Both the position numbers and the translations under genes were made by a program. Positions 46,745 through 57,142 of a stretch of 64,000 nucleotides of DNA are shown in pieces. Position 1 is the first letter of the stretch. The number at the start of each line of letters is the position of its first letter. Below the pieces are notes generated by a model. It searched no databases, was not told the origin of the DNA, and saw nothing but the letters and a program-made list of their open reading frames with translations. The DNA is from Ananas comosus (Eukaryota; Streptophyta; Magnoliopsida; Poales; Bromeliaceae), in contig NC_033635.1 of assembly GCF_001540865.1 (NCBI RefSeq), positions 10,835,029 to 10,899,028 of the forward strand, given 5' to 3'.

Positions 46745-46747
<3 letters not shown>
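46645..46747 (-). mobile_element. MITE family A, partial copy
   Basis: GGGTTGAGTGTGGTTTGTTG and GATCTAACGGGTGAAAATGATC match the middle of family A, and the right end GTGCTATTAATAGCATAG is retained. The left half is missing. TA tracts flank it on both sides (46626-46645 and 46749-46798). Confidence 0.55.
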
Positions 46748-46802
<55 letters not shown>

Positions 46803-47274
46803 GAAGCGGATAACGTACTAATATTTTTTCTGTGTAAAAATAAAAATGAAACCACTAGTGGTTTCGGTGATTAGGTGTAAGAGAGAGAGATATCAGTTTT
46901 GAGATCTCAAAAATTTAAGGTCTAATTTATTTAAAGGCTCTTTGAAGGTAAAATTTAAATTAGTTGCTTATTTTACTAAATTTATAATTATATAAAATAC
47001 GTAAAATATACTAACTGAATCCGTAAAGATAAACGATCTATTTAAGTTTGGAAGTTAAAGAGTCACTAATATGACTCAAATCAAATAAATTAAAACATCA
47101 AATAATAAAATTAAAATTTTTAAATGTTAGGCAATCAAATCCATATAGGTGATAATTGAAGTAAATTTTGTATATTTTTATCTTCAATGAATTAGATGAA
47201 GTCTGGGCAAGCAAGTCGAATTTAATTTTCTAAATTTATTTTCAAACTTCAAATTTTTATGTTAACTTAGTTTA

Positions 47275-47436
47275 TCCCTAGAGCAAGTGGCAAAGGGCTT
47301 GGTGGTTGGTACCCGAAACCCAAGTTCGAATCCTAATTGATTCACATTTCTAGCTAAGTTTATTTCTAAATCAAATAAACGAAGCAGGTAGCGTGCTACC
47401 TATCTCTCTCAAAAAAATAAAAAAAATAAAAAAAAA
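47275..47436 (+). mobile_element. SINE with perfect 11-bp target duplication
   Basis: A tRNA-like head carries an A-box-like TGGCAAAGGGC (about 47288) and B-box-like AGTTCGAATCC (47323-47333). The tail is CAGGTAGCGTGCTACC, then CT-rich sequence and an A-rich run. AACTTAGTTTA occurs right before (47264-47274) and right after (47437-47447). The tail GCAG(G/A)TAGCGTGCTACCT is shared with the LINE ending at 32635, whose machinery may have mobilised it. Confidence 0.88.
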
Positions 47437-48394
47437 AACTTAGTTTAATGAACTAGACTAAGCCTGACCTAACTTAACCGAATCTATTAGAAACCAAACC
47501 AAAGAGATCGAACTAGATTTTTCACTACAACAAAATTAGATTATAGGGACACATGTTTGGGACACTTTTGTGTAAGTATCCTATTTATACCAAAACTTTT
47601 AAAAAAATCTACTAATGCCTAAATATAAAGTCCAATCCAACCAAAAATAAAAGGTTACTCTAGCTCACCCCACCCCACCCAGCCTATTCGGCCCGATTAC
47701 AAACAGAAAAGAAAAAGAAAAAAAAATCGATTACCATTTTCCCTTCTCTCTTTACTCAATTGACTGAAATCCTAAACGAAGATCCTTTCCTCTCGTCCTC
47801 CTTCGCCACCGCAACCAATGAGGTAGAGTTTCGGCGGTTGCTAAATGGTTAAATAAGTATTGGTAAATTAGCAGCACTCTTTTTAGGTTATAACGATACT
47901 CTTTAACTGTCACTGTATACCTAGCGACCCCACATATAGAAACACATTTTAAAAGTGTCAGTAATTTAGCCAGCAACACTTTTTTTGACCTGTACCGACA
48001 TTTAAAAGTGTCGTTATAGACCGTTTTTGTTGTAGTGTTTTTAGGTTTATTTGTGTGTGAGAGAGAGAGAAAGATTTTCATAACTTAATTTGATCCAAGT
48101 TCCCTTAACTTCAAATCGAATGAATCGATCTTAATTTTCTAAATCTAACTATTTGTAGATTGTCGGATCATTGGCGCTAACCATTAATTCCAAAAGCTCG
48201 AGCTGTTAAAAATACGCAACAAATTCACTTAAAACATACAGATACAGCGAGAAAGAGAGAGATTTAGACCTTACATTTTGACACTGAATTTTTTTAGTAA
48301 ATTAGAATGAAATCTGACCCGACCGAATTTGGCCTATAAAAAATCAAATTGAATTAAAATATATATCATAATGTTAGGTCTATGTGTATATATA

Positions 48395-48623
48395 GAACTA
48401 GACTGGGATACTATCAATAGCACGAAGCTATTGGTACTATTAGGTTTTTAGCCCTTGGATTGAAAAATGTGCTGTTCGAATGATGTGGGCCCTCTAGGGT
48501 TGAGTGAGTGGTTGGTTGAATAATATAATCCAACGGATAAAAATAATCAAAGGATTAAATTTAATGGTGGAAAACTCGATAGCACCAAATCTTTGGTGCT
48601 ATCGGATAGTATCCCAACCAAAC

Positions 48624-48627
<4 letters not shown>
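48395..48627 (-). mobile_element. MITE family A, copy 4
   Basis: Begins GACTGGGATACTATCAATAG and ends GTGCTATCGGATAGTATCCC, with the shared middle CCTCTAGGGTTGAGTGAGTG. It is followed by an (AT)n tract (48628-48660). Confidence 0.65.
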
Positions 48628-48664
<37 letters not shown>

Positions 48665-48774
48665 GAGAGAGATGAGAAGATGAAGGAGGAGAGAGAAGAG
48701 AGACGGAGAGACGATGATGAGAGAAGAGGAGAGAGAGATTATTAATAGACTTTGGCTCTATTTCTTGATTATTA

Positions 48775-48915
48775 ATAGCTTTTGGATCAAATACTATTCT
48801 ACCTACCATCACCTACCATCATCATTCCAATTCTATATTTCTTCATCCAAAAGTTAAAAACTTAAAAGCACCACCTCTTTAGTACTTTTGGAAGTATTCT
48901 ACCTCAACTCTCCCT
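48775..48915 (-). mobile_element. MITE family B, partial copy
   Basis: Inverse match to the family-B element at 3281-3490: CACCTACCATCATCATTCC and TAGTACTTTTGGAAGTATTC, ending in CTCAACTC. One end is missing. Confidence 0.5.
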
Positions 48916-48934
48916 CCTTCTCTCTCTCTCTCTT

Positions 48935-48975
<41 letters not shown>

Positions 48976-49198
48976 TCCAGCTGCTATGCTATCGATAGCA
49001 CTAAACACTTGGTGCTACCAAGTTTTCTGCCGTTAAATTAACCCCTATAATTATTTTTACCCGTTAGATTATACTATTCAATCAACTACCCACTCAACTC
49101 TAGGGAACCCACATCATTCTAACTGCATATTTCTTAATCCAAAAACTAAAAAACTAATAGTATTAATAACTTTGTGCTATTGATAGTATTCCAATCTA
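48976..49198 (+). mobile_element. MITE family A, copy 5
   Basis: Begins CCAGCTGCTATGCTATCGAT and carries CACTTGGTGCTACCAAGTTT, ACCCACTCAACTCTAGGG and a right end GTGCTATTGATAGTATTCC. A (GA)n tract abuts the left side. Confidence 0.62.
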
Positions 49199-50886
49199 AT
49201 TATATATATATAAAAGAGACAGAGACATATGTGGTTGTTGGTACAAAGGACAAAAGAGCAGAGGGAATGTTTTATGGCCCAAGGTCCCAACTAAATAATA
49301 ATATTATTATTAATAGTGTTATTAATTCAACCCCCAACAAGACAAAGAAGCTTCTTCCACAAACACTATTCTATGGACATACAGCAACATCCCTTCACAC
49401 CACAAACAATTAATGGGCCCCCACAATAACGAGGTTGCCTTTATTTTTTTTTTTAAAAAAAAAAACTTTAAATACTCTATGTGATTTAGCACGTCCTTAT
49501 TTTAATATTTTATAGTTTAAAAAATATTTCTTTATTATCCGATGGTTTTATTTTTTTTTTTCCACCCACCTCTCCGTTAACTTCTCATTTATAACATATA
49601 AAAAAAATTCAGATACTATCCTAGTATTTACTGATTTTTTATTTTAATATTCTATAATTTTTATTTCTTTATCGGTTTAACAAAAAGAATAATAAAAAAA
49701 TATTATAGAATACTAAAGTGATATATTTTAAAATATAAAATACTAAAATCAATTGTGGGGCCCACATGTCGGGATAGTCCCTATACTATATTTATATTCA
49801 ACTTACGTTGCTGTACTACTCAATGAAACATTCCCTGCTTTCATAAATACCACAATTTATTATTTGAAACTCTTTATATTTCTAGGTGGTTTTTATAATA
49901 AAGTTTTTGAATTAATAATTAATATAGTTAAATATAATTTAAAGTATTTAAAATTTTTTAAAATAAAATTTTACAAGTTTTGAATATAATTGTTTAGCGT
50001 ATCGAGAGGTTACAATCTCAACGGTTCCAATTAAGAAACCTCAAAAAATAAAAAATAAGATTTTTTTTTAATTCAATTGCTGTCTTTTTTTTTTTGGTCT
50101 AAATAATTAGAAGAAAATAAAAGTTCAGCTTATTTAGATTGTTCTGCGACACTAAATAGTGTCTTATTTTGAGATATTTTATTCGTAATACAGATCAATA
50201 CAAAATTATAAAAATTTATATTTTAGATATTTCAAATAGTTTTAATCATCTTAATTATATAGAACATAATTGGGACATCCTTATAGCTAAAATAATTAAT
50301 AAGTGTGAATATGTTAAAAATATAGAATTACAGTAATATTATAAGAAAAATAAGTTTTTTCTTTTTGTAGTTGGACTAAAATACAATAATATGAAAGCTC
50401 AAAAATTGCAATAGTGTGAGGAAAAAATATATATATATATATACCAGCTCAATTGTAGGTCTTTCTGAATTTTTTAATTTAACTGAGACCTCTCAAATTC
50501 TAATTTTTCAAAATTGAGTAATTTTAATCTATAAATTTAAATTTTTTATTAAATTTATTAGTATTTTTTATAAATTTAATAAATTTAATTAAATTTTAGT
50601 AAATAAAAGTATGCTAATTAATAATTGATAACTAATAGAATTATTACAAATTTTATAAAACTCCAATTAAAAATTGGAAGGCCCTAATTAAAAAAAGAAC
50701 GCTTTGTAATATNGTTGCTTATAAATTATTGGATAATAAAAATCAATTTTTATATGCTGATAACAAATATTGCCTATATTAAATTTTATTCTGAAAACAA
50801 CATGCGATGTGTGCGGATATGTGATGGGGTGTTGGGGTAGACAAAGAATATGGATAAGATGGAAAGGTGGAAAAAGTCCTTGTTAT
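49199..50886. other. AT-rich intergenic DNA, one N
   Basis: No gene seen. Long A and T runs (49440-49470) and an N near 50713. Short TTTAATATTCTATA-like repeats at 49500-49745 resemble the module of the element at 37390 but no ends can be set. Confidence 0.45.
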
Positions 50887-50895
50887 CCCTTTTTT

Positions 50896-52978
50896 TGGCC
50901 AATTTGCATAAAAAATTCACTTATTTTGGACTTTTGTAAAAACGGACCACCTTTTTCATTTTTGCAAATTCGGTCCGAATTTTCAGCAAACTGACCAAAA
51001 TACCCATATTATTTTTTCTCTTTCCTATTTCTCTCTCCTCTTCGTTTTTCTCGTTCTTTTTTTTTTTCTCTCGCCGAAAAAAGTAGTGAAGGTAGAGGCG
51101 GAGGCAGAAATGGTCCGTCTCGCCTCTCACCCTCATGCTCTCGCCCTTGCCCTTGCCCTCGCCCTCGCCCTCGCCCTCACCCACGCATCCCCCACCTTCC
51201 TTGCCTCCGATCCTGCCCAGGCCGTGCCACGACTTTTTTTTTTTTCTTTTCTTCTCCGACTCTCCTCCACCGTCTCCGACGACGACGTCTCTCTCGCCCT
51301 TCCCCGCACTTCTCGTCCCCGGCTCCGAGGCTGCAGCGCCGTAGTGACCTCCACGGTGTCGACGTCGGCGCCAGCGAAGATGCATGTCGTCGAAGGCGGC
51401 AGAGAAGGAGGGAGAAGGAGAGACGAGAAATTGCGGGAGTGAAAGAGGAGAGAGAAAAAAATTATTTTCTCTCTCCTAATAACATATTAACATATAATTA
51501 TTATTATCAAACTATCTTTTCTTTCTTAATTTTTGAAAATAAATTTTTTTTTTCTAAAGAAGGTTAGGTTGAAATTTCTTTTTTTTTCTAGGTTAGACGC
51601 GGCATTGACTCGAAAAAAACGTGGAGACAATATGATTGTTTGTTGTACCAAACACTGTTCATAATGTTCTACGAACACTAGTTTTGTTTTTAAAAAAATA
51701 ATTATTAGTATTAAGAAGATATTTGGTATCACCTAAATACAACTACTTTATTTTTCATAACTGTATAAAAATTTAAATTTGACATTTATTTTAATATATT
51801 TAAATTCAATTGTTATAGTTGTAATTGTGCGAAGAAGTTCAATTGCGGCGCGCGACAGAAATTATCCGCAAATTGATCATAACTCTAGCTATAATATTTG
51901 AAAAGAATAATTTTAAATAAAAATAAATTTATCTTCCTAATAAAATTTTAAATAATTTTTTTTTTTGTAAAGAAAGAATACTCTCACTATTTTACCCTCC
52001 CCTCCCCTTCCCTCCCTCTCCCTCTAGTACCTTCTCCTAGCCTCTGCCGCCCCTCCCCCGCCGCATCGCCAGCGCCCGGACCGCCAACACCGTCCGCCTC
52101 GGCTGCTTCACCTGCCTCTCCGGCGCCCGCCGCTCCTCCACTCTCTCCACCTCCTTAACCAACTCCACCGGGACGCGGCCCTCACCGTGGTGGTGATGGC
52201 TATGTGGCAGGCAACGGCGGAGGCGTCCGCCGCCGCCGCCACCGCCGCCACCGCCACCACCTCTAAAACTCGATCTCCAGCGGTATCAAACCAAAAAGGT
52301 CATTCATGCATCCTCCAACACCAACAAAACCAAAACTATAATACTTCCACGTGAGTAGTTGAATACGGAGCACATGAGTCAAGCAATTAATGAAATCCCG
52401 GCAAACCAAGGCACATGAATATTTATGTTATATAAATCTCTACGTATACTAATCTATATACTATTAATATATAAAATAATACATTCTACGTAATTTTTTA
52501 CAACGTCCATATATATATATATAAACTCTTCATATAAATTAATATTTGAAAGTAATAAAATGTATNGCGGAGTGATAGTGCTTGTGACAGGGCATCTTAC
52601 TGGGAAGGACAATGTGAAGAGGGACTTCACACAGTCCTTCTTCCTCGCCCCCCAGGAAAAGGGATTCTTTGTCCTGAATGATATATTCCGCTATGTCCCA
52701 GAGGCTGGCGAGGGCGAGGGCAAGGGTGAGGACGAGAGCATGAGGGTGAGAGGTAAGGCGGACCATTTCCGCCTTCGCCTCTACCTTCACTACTTTTTTC
52801 GGCGAGAGAAAAAAAGAAAGAACGAGAGAAACGAAGAGGAGAGAGAAAGAGGAGAGAGAAAAAATAATATGGGTATTTTGGTCAGTTTGCTGAAAATTGG
52901 GACCGAATCTGCAAAAATGAAAAAGGTAGCCCGATTTTGCAAAAGCCCAAAATAAGTGGATTTTTTATGCAAATTGGC
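50896..52978. mobile_element. Pack-MULE-like element with 273-bp terminal inverted repeats
   Basis: Left arm (50896 to about 51170) and right arm (about 52706-52978) are inverted copies with high identity, from CCAATTTGCATAAAAAAT at the tips to CTCTCGCCGAAAAAAGTAGT and a GCCCTCGCC-rich inner edge. CCCTTTTTT flanks both sides (50887-50895 and 52979-52987), a 9-base duplication as in Mutator insertions. Between the arms there is no transposase but a GC-rich stretch (about 51985-52292) and an NTF2-domain exon (52566-52706), so it looks like an element that captured host gene pieces. One N lies at 52566. Confidence 0.82.
52566..52706 (+). pseudogene. Captured exon of a G3BP-like NTF2-domain protein gene
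   Basis: The plus strand is open and reads GVIVLVTGHLTGKDNVKRDF followed by TQSFFLAPQEKGFFVLNDIF and RYVPEA. This is the C-terminal half of the NTF2-like domain of plant G3BP-type RNA-binding proteins, which act in stress granules. The preceding bases look like intron. Only this piece is present: no RRM or glycine-rich tail follows, and the open frame continues into the transposon arm. It is a fragment inside the Mutator-like element, not a functional gene. Confidence 0.85.
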
Positions 52979-52987
52979 CCTTTTTTA

Positions 52988-55377
52988 TGACTTTTATTTT
53001 ATCAGATGAAATGTTTATAAAATAAGATCTCATTTTTTTGAAAATGTAAAATACGATCAATATCTTTTAATCAAACTATTGCAATTGGATTTGTTTACAT
53101 TGGTCGGTTCTAATTCAGCCCGATCTAAGAAGGCGAGATATGTGTGGGAGAAGACGAGATACATGGAAGATCGAAAGTATCAAGAAAAGAAGATTCAAAA
53201 ACACTAATAAATAATTAACTCGATCTGATTTTAATTTCTGAATACGTTTTTCGCTGCCCTCCGATTCCAACTCAAACAATCATAAAACTATAATTCCTAA
53301 AAATTTTACTTTTTATTTTTTTACTTTTCATCTACCAAACATGCCTTAAGTGAAAATGTTGCCCTAGCCAACTTTCATTGGCTCCTTTTATCCCACAAAA
53401 AAAAAAAAAAAATCTCCAATGAGTGGGAGAAGGATTGATCCCATTTCCAGAAAAGGGAAGAGAAAGCAAAGTTCCCTCCCATGGTATTTTCCAATTTTGC
53501 CCCCAGCTAAAAGCATAACAAGGAAAGAGAGCTGTGTAAAGATCAGGGTCATAAAGGGTCAACAAGTGGAAATCTGACCTTGGGAATCCACAAACCCAAC
53601 CCCTTACACCACACACAAACACAATATTTATATAAAAAAAGAAACAATTGTTGTTATTATTTACAATTTATTAATCTTATTCCTCTTCCTTTGAATCTTT
53701 TGGTTAAAAATTTACTAAGAACCCCTCAATTTCATAGAATTTTGTAATGGGACCTTCAACAATATTATTTCTTTATTGGCATTTATATGAGTTATTCTAA
53801 TTAGTTAAGGAGGTGTTTGGTTTCTGAAAAAATTTAAAAAATTATTTTTTAAAAAACTATTTGTAAAAATTATTATTTTTTACATTATTTATTTATTTGA
53901 TAAAAACTCTAAAATAGAATACATTACTTTTTCATAAGATCTAAACAATAAAGAAAAATAAAAAAAAAAAACTATATTTTCAAGAAATCAAACAGACAGA
54001 AAATATTTTTTCAGACAAACAACTATTTTCTTCGCTATTTTTTTTTTGGAAAAACAAACACCGTCTAAGCTAATGTTTTTAATAACTTTGTTTGCTACCA
54101 CTTATTAACTATTTCAATTTTATTTTAAAATTAATTAAACTTATTAAATCTAACCAAAGTGTCTGTAGATTAAACAACAATTTTAATTTAATTGATTGAT
54201 AGCACTCAAAAATTCAATTATAGCACTAAAAAAAACTATGAAGCGAATAATTACTCTAAAAACTTAAGCCGTTAGCAAATAATAATTTAATATTTTATAT
54301 TTAATATCGTCCCTTATATTCCCTTGAGATTGTAATAGGTCGGGGCTAATGCCACTCAAAGTTACAAACATTTATTTTCTCTAAAATTTAGCGTTCGTTC
54401 GTTTGGTACTGAGATTCATATAACATTAATAATATAAAATAGAGTTAGGAAAAAAATATTGAGAAAAAAATGCTTCAATATTTTTTTTTAGTGAGAGGGT
54501 ATGAAATGTATCATAACCAACTTATTGCGCTGTGCAAAATCACAGTATTACAGATGAAAATAAATACTGTAAAATTACACCACTAAATTAAAGAGGGGGA
54601 ATTTCAGAACGGGCTACAATCGACGGATCTTCGTACATTTGTTCTAAATCTTTTCTACACCTCTTCTTCATCTTCCATTTGTATACCTTACTTTGTGCCA
54701 AAGCAAAAGCACCTAAGAATCCAAAGAAAAAAAAAAAAAAAAAAAAAAAGTTGCTTCTCCTCAATAGAGTCCATTAAATGCACACGCAAAATCCGCTTGG
54801 TGAATAAGCTATTACAAGGAGCTTCTTTTGGCTTTTGCACCACGCAGAGTTAGCTTAAGCCCTAAGTCTTTTACTTACATACATATCTCGTGAGGACTAA
54901 ATAATAAATAAATAAAAGATGTGGGGCGCTTAAAAATTTGTAACCGCCGCAAAGAAGGGTCCCCAAAGAAACCGCTATTAAAAGAGTCGGTTCATGGGGA
55001 GGGGTGGTTGGCGTGAAATGACAGTTTTGCCCCTTACGTGGCCGCCACATGCAATGTGAAATGACCAAAATGGCCTTGTGGGATTATACTTGTAGATAAT
55101 GTAAAGTAATAAAATGTCTAGAGAGAGGTGCTCTTTAATTTGTTTTGATGATCTAATGCGCAATTTATGGTAAAATTTAAAAAAATATAAATGTGTGTTT
55201 AGGTTCTTTAGTGATGGTTAATTTATTAGTTAAACTTTCTCTTTCTTAATCTAATAATTTAATTAGGATATAAGCAAGTGTGGATTGCAATTACTAACTA
55301 ATTATTTAAAAAATATGTGCTAATAAGAAGGACGCGCTCATCGCACTTAAGAGTCCAACTACAATACTTATATATAT
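52988..55377. other. Intergenic DNA, no gene seen
   Basis: A candidate TIR element lies at 53809-54066. A repeat copy at 55311-55372 matches 55909-55964 and, inverted, 2115-2165. Poly(A) tracts occur near 53397 and 54727. The stretches 53440-53600 and 54600-55080 are less AT-rich, but I see no exons. Confidence 0.45.
53809..54066. mobile_element. Candidate small TIR element
   Basis: Left end GGAGGTGTTTGGTTTCTG and inverse of right end GACGGTGTTTGTTTTTCC are imperfect inverted repeats bordering an AT-rich, non-coding 220-base centre. GTGTTTGGTTT ends are common in plant hAT-type MITEs. No target duplication is clear. Confidence 0.45.
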
Positions 55378-55608
55378 ATAGAGTACGGCTGGGATACTAT
55401 TGATAGCACCAAGCGTTTGGTGCTATCAAGTTTTCTGCTGTTAAATTTAATCTTTTGATTATTTTCATCCGTTAGATTATACTATTAAACCAATAACGTA
55501 CTCAATCCTAGAGGGCCCACACATCCTAATCGTACATTTTTTCATCCGAGAGTCAAAAATCTAATAGCACCAATAACGTGGTGTTATTGATAATATTACA
55601 ACCTAGTT
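55378..55608 (+). mobile_element. MITE family A, copy 6
   Basis: Begins GAGTACGGCTGGGATACTAT with TTGATAGCACCAAGCGTTTGG, middle CTCAATCCTAGAGGGCCC, right end GTGTTATTGATAATATTAC. TA tracts flank both sides. Confidence 0.65.
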
Positions 55609-57142
55609 ATATATATATATATAAAAATATAATATGTTTCGATTTGACTTAATCCACATGTACATTGGATCTACTATTGAATCTCCTACAATTAGATTTA
55701 TAGCGGGCAGTAGTCTTAGTAAATTAGATTCAACCGAACTAATTTTATTAGTTTCCTGGTCTTGTCACAGGACAAAAAGTTAGGCCTATTTCAAACAGCA
55801 TTCCCTCTTCGAAATATCTACACCATTAATACAGCATGTGAAAATCGAATCCATACCACTAGCTCTAATATCACTTATGGATATCGTAAGTACTAACCAA
55901 CTATACTAAAAATATATGCTAATAGAAAGGGCGCACCTATTATGCTTAAGGGCTTAGTTACAGCGTTTACGAATTTCGATCTAACTCAACTTACAAAGAC
56001 GTTGGTCTATTGTTGGATTTTTCACCACATTAGGTTTATTACATACTGCAAAAGTTGGATTTTGTACCTTTATTATATTTTTTGGATTTATTAATTATCA
56101 GGTGTAGTAAAAGAAAGAAAGCAGAGGTAGCACCAATGAGACAGAAAACATTAAAATGGGTGTATTGCATTATTTAGTCATGGAAGTTTAAGACAATGTT
56201 TATTTAGATTACAAGAGTTCAATTTACTTTACTTGGGACACTGAACTTCAATTTCTTTTTATACTGTGTCACTTTCTTAATTAGCTCCATATAAATTTTC
56301 AAATAAAGCAACAAAATTATAGCTAATGCAATTACCATTTATATATATCACTACTATATAATTTATCTCAATGAGACGATATATGTAGCTACTAATTTAG
56401 TTATCAAATTATTTTTTGGATGCAATGTAATAATTAAACTATTTTTTTATGATGATTTGATAGCTTGAACCAACCAACAATTATTGCCACATTATTTTGA
56501 ATTGTCAGATTTTTTTATTTCGAAAATAAATAGAAAGTTTGAGTACCAGTGACAAAATTGAACTTGCAAATCAAACTAAATTCAGTGGCAAAATTTAAAT
56601 TTCATTGTAAGTTAAGCAACATATATGATATAAACTGTCCAAATAAAATAAAATACAAATTCTCCTCTGAAATTTTATTTGAAAAATATTATTTTTGAAA
56701 AATTTAGATATCTTCTAACTTGTTCACGAAATTTCTTATCCCCCAATCAACCTGTGGAGTCAAACATCATCCTTTCCCTCATTAAATAATAATATTAAAT
56801 AGAGATGCACACGTGTCACAATATCAGCCGTCCATACGATTTAAGAATTTAATTTCGAAACGTAACGCACATTCAAAGTCAAAACCAATTTTAATTGCCA
56901 CCCAAGAAACGTACAAACGCGAGGGCAATTTCGTAAATTCAACAAGTATCCCCCGCCGGGGCATTTTCGTAATTTTACCCCGTGCACCGACCTTGTCCTT
57001 AGAAAGGGTCGGTTCACGGTGTCAAACTATAAATGCGCGAAAAATTCAAAAGCGCTTCTCCTACTAGCCGTTTACTTTGAATGCGTCCCCATTGCGCATA
57101 AATCCCCTGTTCTCTCGTCCCCTTCCGCAAAACCCTAGCGCC
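55609..57142. other. Upstream region of the SRO gene
   Basis: AT-rich to about 56790, with one dispersed repeat copy at 55909-55964. From 56800 it becomes GC-balanced and holds the promoter features listed separately. No other gene is seen. Confidence 0.45.
56810..57033 (+). promoter_or_regulatory. SRO promoter: G-box and TATA box
   Basis: A CACGTG core within ACACGTGTC lies at 56810-56815, an ABRE/G-box-type site recognised by bZIP factors in ABA response. TATAAA at 57028-57033 lies 110 bases before the start codon, predicting transcription from about 57060. A telo-box AAACCCTA is in the leader at 57130-57137. Functional roles are inferred from the motifs alone. Confidence 0.6.

Noticed and set aside
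50921..51442. Open frames in the left arm of the Mutator-like element
   Set aside because: Both strands are open because of CT- and GCC-rich repeats. The Ala-Leu run is repeat translation.
53332..53622. A 96-codon open frame on the minus strand
   Set aside because: No recognisable motif, runs through a poly(A/T) tract, no splicing context.
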